From positions 3,658,001 to 3,722,000 of the forward strand of contig NZ_VFOL01000001.1 of NCBI RefSeq assembly GCF_006716065.1: a stretch of 64,000 nucleotides of DNA. The letters run 5' to 3'. How positions within the stretch are numbered: position 1 is the stretch's first letter; every line of letters begins with the position of its first letter. A program made the translations under genes and the position numbers. Under the pieces are notes generated by a model. That model saw nothing but the letters and a program-made list of their open reading frames with translations. It searched no databases and had not been told where the DNA came from. Positions 28,220-38,200 of the stretch are shown piece after piece. This DNA comes from Salinispora arenicola (GTDB lineage Bacteria > Actinomycetota > Actinomycetes > Mycobacteriales > Micromonosporaceae).

Positions 28220-28617
28220 GCCGCCCCTGCGCCCATCTCGTGCAGAACGTTGTCCCAGAGCACCCGGGTCATCGCAAGTGGTAGCGCGGTCGGCGCCGAG
28301 GCGGATTGCGGGAACATGTCGGGCAGCACGTCGGTCGTAAGGTAGTCGACCACCTGGGCGACCGTGCAACTATTGAATAGCACGGGACTGTGCAGATTCT
28401 CACCGAGCAGGTCGGAGAGGCGATGTTGCACCTCGCCGATGAGAACCGACGACATGCCGAGTGCAAACAGACTTTCGTACAACGGCATGGGTTCGTCGTC
28501 CGGAATAGAAAGTACCGCCCGGAACTGTTCCGCCACCATGGATTCCAGCTCGGTGCGGCGCTCGGAAACCGGCAGGTGCCTCAGTCGTTCGACGGCTGGA
28601 GCGCGTGTGGTGGTCAT
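28216..28617 (-). CDS. Stand-alone acyl carrier protein 1
   Basis: A protein of 133 residues, GGGGAGG ribosome-binding site before ATG 28617. The core carries LFALGMSSVLIGEVQ, with Ser of the GxSS site for phosphopantetheine, and the following helix pattern of carrier proteins. The N-terminal extension (RLRHLPVSERRTELESMVAE) is shared with the ACP at 38606-38908 (LPRHERREALEVIVAEQF), so the two are paralogues of a special type. A ~45-residue C-terminal tail is unusual for an ACP. It is coupled to the acyl ligase and preceded by a SARP-type promoter. It probably carries the activated acyl group for transfer within the pathway. Confidence 0.82.
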   Translation of the reverse strand: MTTTRAPAVERLRHLPVSERRTELESMVAEQFRAVLSIPDDEPMPLYESLFALGMSSVLIGEVQHRLSDLLGENLHSPVLFNSCTVAQVVDYLTTDVLPDMFPQSASAPTALPLAMTRVLWDNVLHEMGAGAA

Positions 28618-28715
28618 TCATTTCCTCCCCATCATGAACGACAACGAACTGCGCAGTGGTCCTCACTCCAGTGGGTTGTGGGGGTTCTCATCCCGGTTAA
28701 TTATTAGATCAGTTG

Positions 28716-28756
28716 ATCTTTACGTCACGCTGACCCGACGCTGATCCGGCCCGATA
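28716..28756 (-). promoter_or_regulatory. SARP-type promoter of the ACP1-ligase operon
   Basis: Read on the minus strand, ATCAG (28745-28741) and GTCAG (28734-28730) are 11 bp apart, with a weaker TATCG unit one period upstream. They are followed after 8 bp by the -10-like AAAGAT (28721-28716). It lies about 100 bp before ATG 28617. Confidence 0.6.
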
Positions 28757-28857
28757 CGCTTGAGTAGCGCAAATGACCTTGGACATGCTCTCGGAGTGGA
28801 GAGGATAGGTCCACCGTGATCTGAAGGTCCACGAAGCCACCTGGCAGGCCGGGCGGG

Positions 28858-30336
28858 TCAGCGGGCTGATTGCGGCGCCCGGGGCAGGAGTTGGACCAAG
28901 GTTGCCACCAGGGCCCCGACCACCGCGATGAACACGAGGCTGGCACTGAAGGCGTCCCGGAACGGATCGCCGCCGGCGCGGGACAGCGTCCCGTAGAAGA
29001 TGATGCCAATGATGGCAACACCGAAGGCGTTGCCGGCCCAGATTCCGGTACTCAGCACGCCGGAGGCCGCGCCGGCGTGCTGCGGGTCGATGCGCGACAG
29101 CACCGTCGACGCGAGCGGCGCCACGGCCAGCCCCTGTCCGGCACCGTCGATAACCAGCGCGGGGACCAGCCACCAGATGCTGCCCTCGCCCGCCGGCCCG
29201 GCCAGCGCCGCGATCATCGACACCGCAGCGGTGGTACGCAGCAGAGCGCCAAGGGCGATCACCTGGCGCCCGAGCCGCATCGCCACCCGCTGCGCGATCA
29301 ACGACGTGGCCATGTAGCCGCCGCCGATGGCGATGAACAGGACGCCCGCCTGCAGCGCGCTGAATCCTCGGCCGTTCTGCACGTAGACGGCGAAGACGAG
29401 GAAGAACGACGCCTGCCCGAAATAGAAGAACAACTGGGTGAGCAGTCCAGCGGAGAACGCCCGGTCGTGAAACAGCCCCGGGTGCACCAACGGCGCGGCG
29501 CGGCGCCCGGCCACGGCCCGCTCCCGGACCATGAAGGCGGCGAAGAGCATCAGCGCGGCAGCCAGGCACAACCAGGCCCAGAGCGGCCAGCCGCGCTCGC
29601 GGCCCTCGATCAACGGCAGCACCATCGCGCCCATCGCCAGCGAGATCAGGATCATGCCGGGAAGGTCGAGCACCGGCCGGCCGGTGGCGCGTGACTCGGG
29701 CACCCGGCGCGGCACCAGAACCAGCGCCACGACCCCGATCGGCACATTGATCAGGAACACGCTGCGCCAGCCGAGCCCCATCGGGTCGGCCCAGATCAGC
29801 ACCCCACCGATGAGCTGGCCGAAGACCGCCGCGATGCCCATCGTGAAGCCGTACGCGGTGAACGCGCGGGCGCGCGGTGCGCCGGTGAGCGTCGCGCTGA
29901 TGATGCTGAGCACCTGCGGCGTCATGACGGCAGCGGCGAGCCCTTGCGCGAGCCGGCCGGCAATCAGGGATTCGGCGTTCGGCGCCACCCCACACACCGC
30001 CGACGCGACAGTGAACAACAGGATGCCCGCGCTGAACATGCGGCGGCGGCCGAAGATGTCACCAAGGCGGCCACCGACGATCAGCAGACCGGCGTATCCA
30101 AGGGCATAAGCGGCGATGGTTAACTGCACGGTCGCCGACGTGGCGGAAAGATCCCGCTGAATCGACGGTACGGCGACGCTGACGATAAAGAAGTCGAGGA
30201 CGCTGAGGAAGATGCCGATCATTAGCACGAAGACCAGGCCCGGTTGATCGGCTGGCCCCGAGGCAGGGGCATCCGTGCGCGGAGCTGGTGGTGTCGTGCC
30301 GCCACCGGCGTCGACCGGGCGTGCGTGAGTCGCCAT
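28858..30336 (-). CDS. MFS multidrug exporter, DHA2 (EmrB/QacA) type, 14 TM
   Basis: A protein of 492 residues from ATG 30336, with AGGAGT 4 bp upstream; an in-frame ATG at 30363 lacks this. About 14 hydrophobic helices, with the motif-A region GGRLGDIFGRRRMF after TM2 and AGRLAQGLAAAVMTPQVLS in TM4, typical of proton-driven drug exporters of the EmrB/QacA group. It lies inside the cluster, downstream of the SnoaL-like genes, so it most likely exports the product and helps self-resistance. It is intact, unlike the MFS relic at 24.7 kb. Confidence 0.85.
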   Translation of the reverse strand: MATHARPVDAGGGTTPPAPRTDAPASGPADQPGLVFVLMIGIFLSVLDFFIVSVAVPSIQRDLSATSATVQLTIAAYALGYAGLLIVGGRLGDIFGRRRMFSAGILLFTVASAVCGVAPNAESLIAGRLAQGLAAAVMTPQVLSIISATLTGAPRARAFTAYGFTMGIAAVFGQLIGGVLIWADPMGLGWRSVFLINVPIGVVALVLVPRRVPESRATGRPVLDLPGMILISLAMGAMVLPLIEGRERGWPLWAWLCLAAALMLFAAFMVRERAVAGRRAAPLVHPGLFHDRAFSAGLLTQLFFYFGQASFFLVFAVYVQNGRGFSALQAGVLFIAIGGGYMATSLIAQRVAMRLGRQVIALGALLRTTAAVSMIAALAGPAGEGSIWWLVPALVIDGAGQGLAVAPLASTVLSRIDPQHAGAASGVLSTGIWAGNAFGVAIIGIIFYGTLSRAGGDPFRDAFSASLVFIAVVGALVATLVQLLPRAPQSAR

Positions 30337-30496
30337 CACTACTCCTGGAAAAGGTGCCATCACCGGCCGTCCTGATTATCTGTGACGGAGATGGCGGTGG
30401 GCAATGACCTCAGCGGCCGTGCTTGGAAGTGAGCGAGACGGCGCCGCGGAACCGCTCGCTGGTGTCCCGGGGCCCGGCGCCGGCGACGGCACCGTC

Positions 30497-30567
30497 GGGC
30501 TCGATGCCGACTACGGGACCGCGGGGCTCGACGCCGACTACGGGACCGCGGGGCTCGACGCCGATTC
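30497..30567 (+). repeat. 27-bp tandem repeat, about 2.6 copies
   Basis: Two full copies (30497-30523, 30524-30550) differ at one base and a third partial copy follows. They lie in the ~246-bp gap between the MFS gene and the SnoaL-like gene. The plus strand could read a Gly-Leu-Asp-Ala-Asp-Tyr-Gly repeat, but no credible gene is seen there. Confidence 0.8.
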
Positions 30568-30582
30568 CACCCGACCCACTCG

Positions 30583-30966
30583 TCACACCGACGGCTTCTT
30601 CATCGCAAACTGATAGTCCACCCGGATGCGACCCGACTCGTCCAGGATGACGAAGTCCTCGCCGAAGGTGTCCACCTCTCCGGTCGCGCTGGAAACCATC
30701 ACCCAACGGAAGCGCATCCCGCCGTGGTGGCCGTACGCGTCGTTCTGGTAGCGGAAGCAGAAGCCCTTGCCGTAGTACTCGTCATGGGCCCGCCCCACCA
30801 CGAACGGCATCATTCCGCGTCCGGAGACGACGAACAGCCGGTTGTAGTAGGTGCAGTCCTCCGCCCACAGCTCCTCGACCAGCTTCTTACGTGTCTCGGG
30901 GTCGGGCTCGTTCCAGGAGGCGATGTAGCGCTCAGCGATGTCGTTGTAGTCGAAGTTGTCTGCCAT
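30583..30966 (-). CDS. SnoaL/NTF2-like protein, copy 2
   Basis: A protein of 127 residues from ATG 30966 (MADNFDYNDIAERYIASWNE). It has the SnoaL-like NTF2 fold pattern: an N-terminal helix pair with ERYIASWNEPDPETRKKLVE, the strand LWAEDCTYYNRLF, and a C-terminal sheet with RVDYQFAMKKPS. It is closely similar along its whole length to the gene 27 bp upstream (both contain NDAYGHHGG and TGEVDTFGE), so it arose by tandem duplication. Family members act as cyclases, hydroxylases, isomerases or dehydratases, often without a cofactor. A specific step cannot be named. It is probably co-transcribed with the thioesterase and PKS genes. Confidence 0.8.
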   Translation of the reverse strand: MADNFDYNDIAERYIASWNEPDPETRKKLVEELWAEDCTYYNRLFVVSGRGMMPFVVGRAHDEYYGKGFCFRYQNDAYGHHGGMRFRWVMVSSATGEVDTFGEDFVILDESGRIRVDYQFAMKKPSV

Positions 30967-30992
30967 CGTGCTGCTCCCTCGGATCGGCCGGC

Positions 30993-31373
30993 TCAGATCG
31001 CCGGTGGGCGGAGACCGAACTGGTAGTCCGCGACGATTCGCCCGGAACCGTCGAGGATCAGGAACTCCTCGCCGAACGTGTCGACCTCCCCGGTGGACCG
31101 GGCGGCGAGGACCCAGCCGAACTTCACCCCACCGTGGTGGCCGTACGCGTCGTTGCGGGACTTGAACGTGAACCCCTTGGCGGTGTGCTCGCGGTACGCG
31201 GTGGAGATGGCCGCCTCCACCATGTCTCGCCCCTGGCAGACGAAGAGCCGGTTGTAGTAGGTCCCGTCCTCCGCCCACAGCTCGTCGATCATCTTGCGGC
31301 GGACGTCGGGCTCCGGCTCGTTCCAGGTGGCGATGTACCGATCAACGAGTGCGTTGAGGCTTCTCTGCGACAT
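30993..31373 (-). CDS. SnoaL/NTF2-like protein, copy 1
   Basis: A protein of 126 residues from ATG 31373, preceded by CGGAGCG. Motifs VDRYIATWNEPEPDVRRKMI, LWAEDGTYYNRLF, NDAYGHHGG and IVADYQFGLRPP match its neighbour downstream. A shared His pair (YGHHGG) facing a cone-shaped pocket would be a likely active-site element. Keeping two diverged copies side by side suggests a heterodimer or two related reactions. It lies 34 bp after the thioesterase stop in the PKS operon. The reaction is unknown; NTF2-fold hydroxylase/cyclase or a binding protein are the options. Confidence 0.8.
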   Translation of the reverse strand: MSQRSLNALVDRYIATWNEPEPDVRRKMIDELWAEDGTYYNRLFVCQGRDMVEAAISTAYREHTAKGFTFKSRNDAYGHHGGVKFGWVLAARSTGEVDTFGEEFLILDGSGRIVADYQFGLRPPAI

Positions 31374-31407
31374 GATCGCTCCGTTCTGGCGGGTCACGGC
31401 CCGCCGG

Positions 31408-32193
31408 TTAGTGACCGGGTATCGAGGTAAGCGCCGCGAGCCGGCGCAGGTGCCGGGTCAAGTCGGTGACGATCGGCAGCGCCGCGGCGTAGATGAAGAA
31501 GTGGCCGCCGGGGAACGCCGAATTGCCGAGGTATTCGGGGCTGCGGCCGTTCCAGGACTCCGGGGCATCGGCGGTCAGCAGCGGGTCGTCGCGCCCGGTG
31601 TAGCTGATTACGGGGCACGGCACTGGGGCGCCGTCGTCGACGTACCGGGCACAAGCAGTGAGGTCGGCCCGGGTGGGCGGTATCGTCAGCTCCAGCAGCT
31701 CCGGGTCCTGGTAGATCACCGGTGGTAGCGAGCCGAGACCCACGATCCAGGACACCAGCTCGGGCTGGGGGAGTTGCACCTGCTCGAGGGTCGGCATCGA
31801 GAACCCCTCTGGGGTCCATCCGGCCGAGGCGACCAGTATCGGCGGCGTTCCGTACTCGGCGGCGAGCAGCACCGCCACCCGGTACGCCAGCAGCCCGCCC
31901 ATCGAGTGCCCGAACAGCGCGAAGGGCCGCCCGTCCAGCTCTGCGGCGATCGCTTCGCCGAGTGCCTCTGTCATTGGGCCGAGGTCGGTCACCAGCGGCT
32001 CGTCGCGGCGGTCGAGCCGGCCGGGCGGCTGTACGGCCTGCGCCGCGATGTCCGCCGGGAACAGCGGCAGCCAATCGCGAAACATTCCGGCGTTGCCGCC
32101 CGCATACGGCAGGAGGAACAACCGCACGGCAGCGTCGGCGGGCACCTCATCGGGTTGGAACCAGCGGTTAACTATCGCGCGACGCTGGACCAT
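31408..32193 (-). CDS. Type II thioesterase
   Basis: A protein of 261 residues from ATG 32193 with AGGAGG upstream. It is an alpha/beta hydrolase of the type II thioesterase family: LLPYAGGNAGMFRDW near residue 28, the nucleophile elbow GHSMGG near 95, an Asp in YTGRDDPLL and the catalytic His in FPGGHFFI. Type II enzymes remove stalled or wrong acyl groups from carrier proteins and may hydrolyse the finished chain. The PKS itself has no C-terminal thioesterase, so this protein could also release the product. It lies 94 bp downstream of the PKS gene, beyond a strong hairpin. Confidence 0.9.
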   Translation of the reverse strand: MVQRRAIVNRWFQPDEVPADAAVRLFLLPYAGGNAGMFRDWLPLFPADIAAQAVQPPGRLDRRDEPLVTDLGPMTEALGEAIAAELDGRPFALFGHSMGGLLAYRVAVLLAAEYGTPPILVASAGWTPEGFSMPTLEQVQLPQPELVSWIVGLGSLPPVIYQDPELLELTIPPTRADLTACARYVDDGAPVPCPVISYTGRDDPLLTADAPESWNGRSPEYLGNSAFPGGHFFIYAAALPIVTDLTRHLRRLAALTSIPGH

Positions 32194-32243
32194 CGGGCCT
32201 CCTTCGTCGTCGCGGAAGCCGCGACCAGACCTTGGTCGTGCCG

Positions 32244-32282
32244 GGTGCCGTGTCCCGTCGTGCTGCGGCGGGACACGGCACC
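32244..32282 (-). terminator. Hairpin between the PKS and thioesterase genes
   Basis: A perfect 14-bp inverted repeat (GGTGCCGTGTCCCG and complement) with an 11-nt loop begins 6 bp after the PKS stop. There is no T-run. It may be a terminator or an attenuator that lowers expression of the genes downstream of the PKS. Confidence 0.55.
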
Positions 32283-32287
32283 GCGGC

Positions 32288-35200
32288 TCAGGCGGTGGTT
32301 TCGGTAGTGAGCAACCCGTCGAGGTACTCCGCTAGCGCCTCAGCCGTGGGGTACTGCAGTGCCACGGACGCCGGCAGCGGCACGCCGAACGCGGACTCCA
32401 AGGAGTTCTTCAGCTCGACGCCGACCAGCGAGTCCAGACCCAGCCGGACGAACTCGACAGTGGAGTCGACGGCGTCGACGTCGTCGAAGTGCAGCACGGC
32501 GGCCACCTTCGCCCGCACGTACTGGTCGATGCTCGCCCGGCGCTGCTCGCTCGGGGCGGCCAGCAGCGCGGCCACGTCGAGCCCGTCGGCGGCAGCGTCA
32601 CCGGTGTCGTCGCGCAGCCGCTGGTAGAGGGCGTTGGCGACCGGCTTGGCGGCGATGAACCGGTCCCAGTCGCACTCGCCGACGACGGCTTGCCCGGTCG
32701 GCGTACGCAGCAGCTGGCGCAGCGCCCGCATGCCGACGGCCGGTGTGGTCAACACGATGCCTTCGTCGGCCCACCGCTTGATCAGCTGATCGGAGAGGCG
32801 GGCCGACATGCCGACCTCACCCCACGGTCCCCAGTTGATGGTAAACGCGCCCTGCCCGGCGGCGAAGCGGCGCAGCAGCAGGTCGTCGAGGAACGCGTTG
32901 GCCGCCGAGTAGTTGAGCTGCCCCGGCGTGCCGACAATCGGCGCTGCCGACGAGTACCCGATCAGGAAGGCCAGCTCGGGCAGGTCCCGGGCCGCTTGGT
33001 GCAGCAGCCAGGTGCCGTACACCTTGGGGCGGAACACCTCGTCGATCGACTCCCAGGTCTGGGCAGCGACCGGCGCGTCCCGCAGCATGCCCGCCGAGTG
33101 CACGATGCCGCCGATCGGGTGCGGCCGGCGACCGATCTCGGCCAGGACCCGGGTCAGGTCGGCCGGCTCGGCCACGTCACCGCGGTGCACGGTCACCTCG
33201 GCGGTGGCGCGCAGCCGCTCGACCAGCTCCGCCACGTCCGGCGCGGGGGCGCCGCTGCGCCCGATCAGGGCGATGTGCCGGGCCCCGGCGGCGACCAGCT
33301 CGTTGGCAGTCACCAGACCGAGGGCACCGAGCCCACCGGTGACCACGTACGTGCGGTCGGGTCGGATCGGAATCTCCGGCCGGGCCGGCTCCGGCGCGAA
33401 GTCGACGACCAGCTTGCCGATGTTCTGACCCCGGCTGAGCACCCCGAACGCCTCTTCCAGCTCATCGAGGGTGTAGATGGTGGTGCGAATCGGGCTCAGT
33501 ACCCCTGCGGCGAGCCGATCGGCGATGATCCGCAGCGTCTCGCCGGTGACCCGGACAGCGTCGTCCCACGGCAGCTCGCTGAGGTCGAAGTTGTGGTAGC
33601 GGAGGTCGGGACGCACCTCGCCAGCCTGTTCGGGGGTCCAGGCACCGACCTTGCCCATCTCGATGAACCGGCCGCCCGGCGCCAGGCAGGACATACTGAC
33701 CGGGATGTAGTCCTTGTTCAGGCTGTTGAGCACGATGTCCACGCCGGCGCCGTCGGTGACCCGCATCAGCTCGTCGGCGAAGTCCAACGTGCGCGAGTTC
33801 ATCACATGCCGGACACCCTGCGCGGTCAGCACCTGCCACTTGTGCGGGCTGGCGGTGGCGTACACCTCCGCGCCGGCTGCCTTGGCAAGTTGGACGGCTG
33901 CCTGGCCCACCCCGCCGGCGGCGGCGTGGATCAGGACCCGGTCGCCGGCCTTGATGTCGGCGAGCGTGTGCAGAGCGTAGTGGGCGGTCACGTACACCGC
34001 TGCCACGCCGGCCGCCTCGCGCATGCTCAGGTTGGGCGGCTTCCGCACGGCGACCGCCGACGGCACCACGATCCGGCGCTGCATACAGCCGAGGTAGTTG
34101 ACGATCACCTCGTCGCCGACCTGGTGGGTGGCGTCGGGGCCGGCGGCCACGACCGTGCCGGCTGCCTCGAAGCCGAGCGGCTGTTCGCCGTAGGCGCGCA
34201 GCATCCCCAGCGCGTTCAACACGTCCTTGAAGTTTAGGCCGGCGGCGCGCACCAGAACCTCGACCTGGTCGCCCTCAGGGGCGACAACCGGTGCTGGGAT
34301 GACCTGCAGGTTGCCGAACTGCCCGTACTCGCGAATGGTGACGGCCATGTTCTCCTCGGGGTCCGCGCCCGTGCTCAGCGGCAGCGGGAGCAACCGGCGT
34401 ACGTGCCGGTGCCCGGCGCGGTACGCCACCTGGAACTCGCCGCCGACCGAGGCCGCGATCTCCTCGAGTAGCTGCCGGTAGCCGGTCCTGTCGCCGGGCA
34501 AGTCCACCAGGGTGGTCCGGTACGAGGGGTGCTCGTTGAGCAGCGTGTGCCCGGCTCCCCACAGGCTCGCGGCCGCGACCGGCCGGTCATCGGCGGTGGC
34601 GTCCCCGGGCAGCAGTTGGGCCCCCTCGGTGACCAGCCACAACCGCTGCTGCCGGCCGAAGCCGGCGTCGCCGAGCGACCGGATCAGGTCGAGCAGTGCG
34701 GTGTAGTTCGCCTCGCACTCCGCACGCAGGGACGCGACGGCTGCGTCGCCGGTCGGTGTGCCGGTTTGCCCGGCCGACCGCCAGAACCAGCACACGTCGG
34801 TGATCCCGCCGGCGGCCACCATCCCGGCGGCCTCGGCGGCGTCGGCTGCGGTAACCACGCGAGCCGACTCCACCGCCTGCTCGCCCACCCCGGACGCCAC
34901 CGGTCCCGGCGCACCGACCAGTAGCACAGTGTGGGGCTGCGGCGCCGCGGTCGGCGGCAGGGACCGCTTCAGCCACCGCTGCTGGTGGGCGATGCCGCGC
35001 CGCCGGCCGCCGGCGGTGTTTTGCACCCGCTTCATACCGAGGCCGCGCAGCTCGAACACCGGCTGGTCAGCTTCCAGCGCCAGCAGGTCGATCGAGCGGT
35101 CCAGGCCGGCCGCCGGCGTGGGATCGATGCGCATCAGCACCCGCAGCGCGTCGGCCTTAGGCTTCTTGAACATCGTGAACGCTGCGTAGCTCACCGGCAG

Positions 35201-38200
35201 GTAGCTGTTGCCGTCGTCGCCGATCGCGGCGTACGCGTGGGTGGCACTGTCAGTCAGGTATGGCGGCACGTGCTCCACCGCGCCGGCCCGAACGCCGCGC
35301 ACCTCACCGACGGCGAGGTCGGTGCCGTGCCGGGCAGCCTTCTGGGTGCGGCGGAACCTGGGCCCGTATTCCAACCCGGCGGCGGCGTACGCGGCGTAGA
35401 CGGCGTCCTCGCCGAGCACCTCGTCGGGCTCGCCGACGGCAGCTGCCAGCTCCCGTAGCGCCGCGCCGGTCTCCGTCGGCGCGTGCGACGGATGCCGGGC
35501 GATGCCGGCCCGCATATGCACCCGTTCAACGCCGTCGGCGTGGCTAGTGATCTCGGCGCTGTGGTTCTCGCCGTCCTCGGTCGCCGGACGGAAGCGGATT
35601 CGCACCTGCACCGGTTCGTCGCCCAAGAACAGCGGCTCCGCGATCTGCACGTCGCGAATCTCGTGCCCGGTCTGGCCGAGGACCGCGTCCTGCAGCGCGA
35701 GCAGCACCTCCAGGTAGCCGGTGCCGGGAAACACCACGCGACCCATCACCACGTGATCGGCAAGGTAGCCCGGCGACGTGGCACTCCACCGGGCCCGGAA
35801 TTCGCGCATCCCGTCGCCGCCCTCGGTCTCGGCGCCGAGCAGCGGGTGGTGAACGGTTCCGTCACCGGACGCGCCGCCAAGGCCGTGCCGCGGTCCCTTG
35901 ATCGGTAGCCAGTACCGCTTGCGGTCGAACGGGTACGTCGGCAGGTTGATCTTGCCTCGTTCCCTGCCGGCGTGGAACCCGGTCCACGAGATGGTGGCGC
36001 CGGCCCGGTAGAGCGCGGCCACCGACTCGCGGATGACGTCACCGTGCTCGTCGCGGCGGTCCAGGCTGGCCAACCACCGGTGGTGCTCCGGCGTCAGGCA
36101 CTGCCGGGCGAGACCCATCAAGGCGTTGGACGGACCGATCTCGACGAAGTTGTGGTTGCCCCGCCGCTCGACACTGCGCATGCCGGCCAGGAAGTTGACC
36201 GGCTCGCCGATGTGCCGCACCCAGTACTCGGGGTCGACCAGTTCGCTGAGGCGGGCCGGCTTGCCGGTCAGGTTCGACACGACCGTCATGCTCGGCTCGT
36301 GGAACTCGATATCGGTCAGCGCCGCGCGAAACTCGTCAAACACTTCACGCATCAACGGCGAATGGAAGGCATGCGAGACGGCGAGATTGGTGACCTTGCG
36401 GCTCTGTGCGGTCAGCGCAGCCGTCACCTCGGCGAGCGCGTCCGCGGCGCCGGAGATGACTGTCTGGCTCGGCGAGTTGATACTGGCGACCGCCAGATCG
36501 TCGCGGCCGGCCAGCAGGTCGGTCAGCTCCTCGGCGGCGCAGTTCACCGCAGCCATGCCGCCCGGCGCGGCGACCGCCTGCATCAGCCGGCCACGGGCGG
36601 CGACCAGACGCACCGCGTCCGGCAGGCTGAACAGGCCGGCGACCGAGGCCGCCGCCACCTCGCCAATGCTGTGTCCGATGAGCACATTGGGCCGGATTCC
36701 CCACGACAACCACAGCTGCGCGAGCGCGTACTCCAGGCTGAAGAGCGCGGCCTGCGTGTAGCGGGTCTGCTGTAGGTCCTCGGCGCTGCTCTCCGGTCCG
36801 AACATCAGCCCGACGACCGAGCGGTTGAGTTCGGGGGCGAAGAGTCGGTCGCACGCGTCAAGGTGCTCGCGGAAGACCGGGAACTGCCGGTAGAGCGCCT
36901 TCCCCATTCCCGGGTACTGCGAGCCCTGCCCGGTGAAGAGGAACGCCACCTTGCGGATCTTCTCGGTGGGGGTGGCCTTGCCGGTCCGCTCGATCTGCTT
37001 CGCGAGGAACGCGTCGAGCTGTTCGCGGTCGCGCACAACTCCGGCGGCTCGCAGCGGGAAGTGGGAGCGGCCCACGGCCGCGGTGTAGCAGAGTTCGTCG
37101 AGGCGCGTCTCGGGATGCGCGGCGAGGTGCTCCCGGTACCGGCTCAGCAGCTGCGTCAGCGACTGACGGCTCTTGGCCGAGACCACAACGATGTGGTTGC
37201 CGGGCAGCTCCACCGGAGGCTCGACGGTGACCGGCGGTGCCTCCTCCAGCACCGCGCTGGCGATGGCACCGCCGAAGCCGAAGCTGTTGACCAGCGCCCG
37301 CCGAACCGGGGCCTGCCAGGGACCGCCCTCGGTCGGGACGTGCACCGGGATCCGGTCCCACGGGATGCGCCCCGAGGGCTTGGTCATGTTGAGATGGGGG
37401 AAGAAACTCTTTTCCCGCATTTGCAGCACGCTCTTGACCACGCCGCCGATACCGGCGACCGGTTCCATGTGCCCGACATTGGTCTTCACCGACGACACCA
37501 CCAGCGGCGCGTCCTTGGTGTGATGTGCGCCGAAGACGTCGGTGATGGCGCCCATCTCGATCGGATCGCCGAGCGCGGTGCCGGTGCCATGGGCCTCCAC
37601 GTATTGGATGTCGCCCGGCGTCAACCCAGCGTTGCGCAGCGCGGCGCGCATCACGGCCTCCTGCGCGTTGCCGTTGGGCACGGTCAGGCCGGCGCTCTCG
37701 CCGTCCTGACCGATGGCGGTGCTGCGGATGAGCGCAAGGATGGGATCACCGTCGCGCTGCGCGTCGGACAGCCGCTTGAGCACCAGCGCGCCGCAGCCCT
37801 CAGCACGCACGTACCCGTCTGCGGAGTCGTCGAAGGTCTTGCACTGCCCGTCGGGGGCAAGCATGTTGCCGTGGGTGAACATCACCGGGATCTTGGGGTG
37901 GTGGATCGCGCAGACCGCCGCGGCCACCGCGATTGGGCACTCGCCACCGCGCAGACCCTCCACGGCCAGGTGCAGGGCGGTCAGCGAGGACGCGCAGGCG
38001 GTGTCGGTGCTCAGGCTCGGCCCACGCCAGCCAAGGAAGTACGACAGCCGGCCGGCCATCGGGAAGAAGCTGATGCCGGCGGCCAGGTGCCCGTCGACCT
38101 CCTCGTAGGGCAGCGAGTCCAGCTCAAGGGCGTAGTCAAAGGAGCTAGCGCCGACGTAGGCGCCGCCGCTGCTGTGCCGCAGGGCGGCGGGATCGAGGTT

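Noticed and set aside
28709..29995. A 428-codon minus-strand frame overlapping the MFS gene
   Set aside because: It is out of frame with the clear membrane protein and consists mostly of Arg, Gly and Ala. A shadow of the exporter gene.
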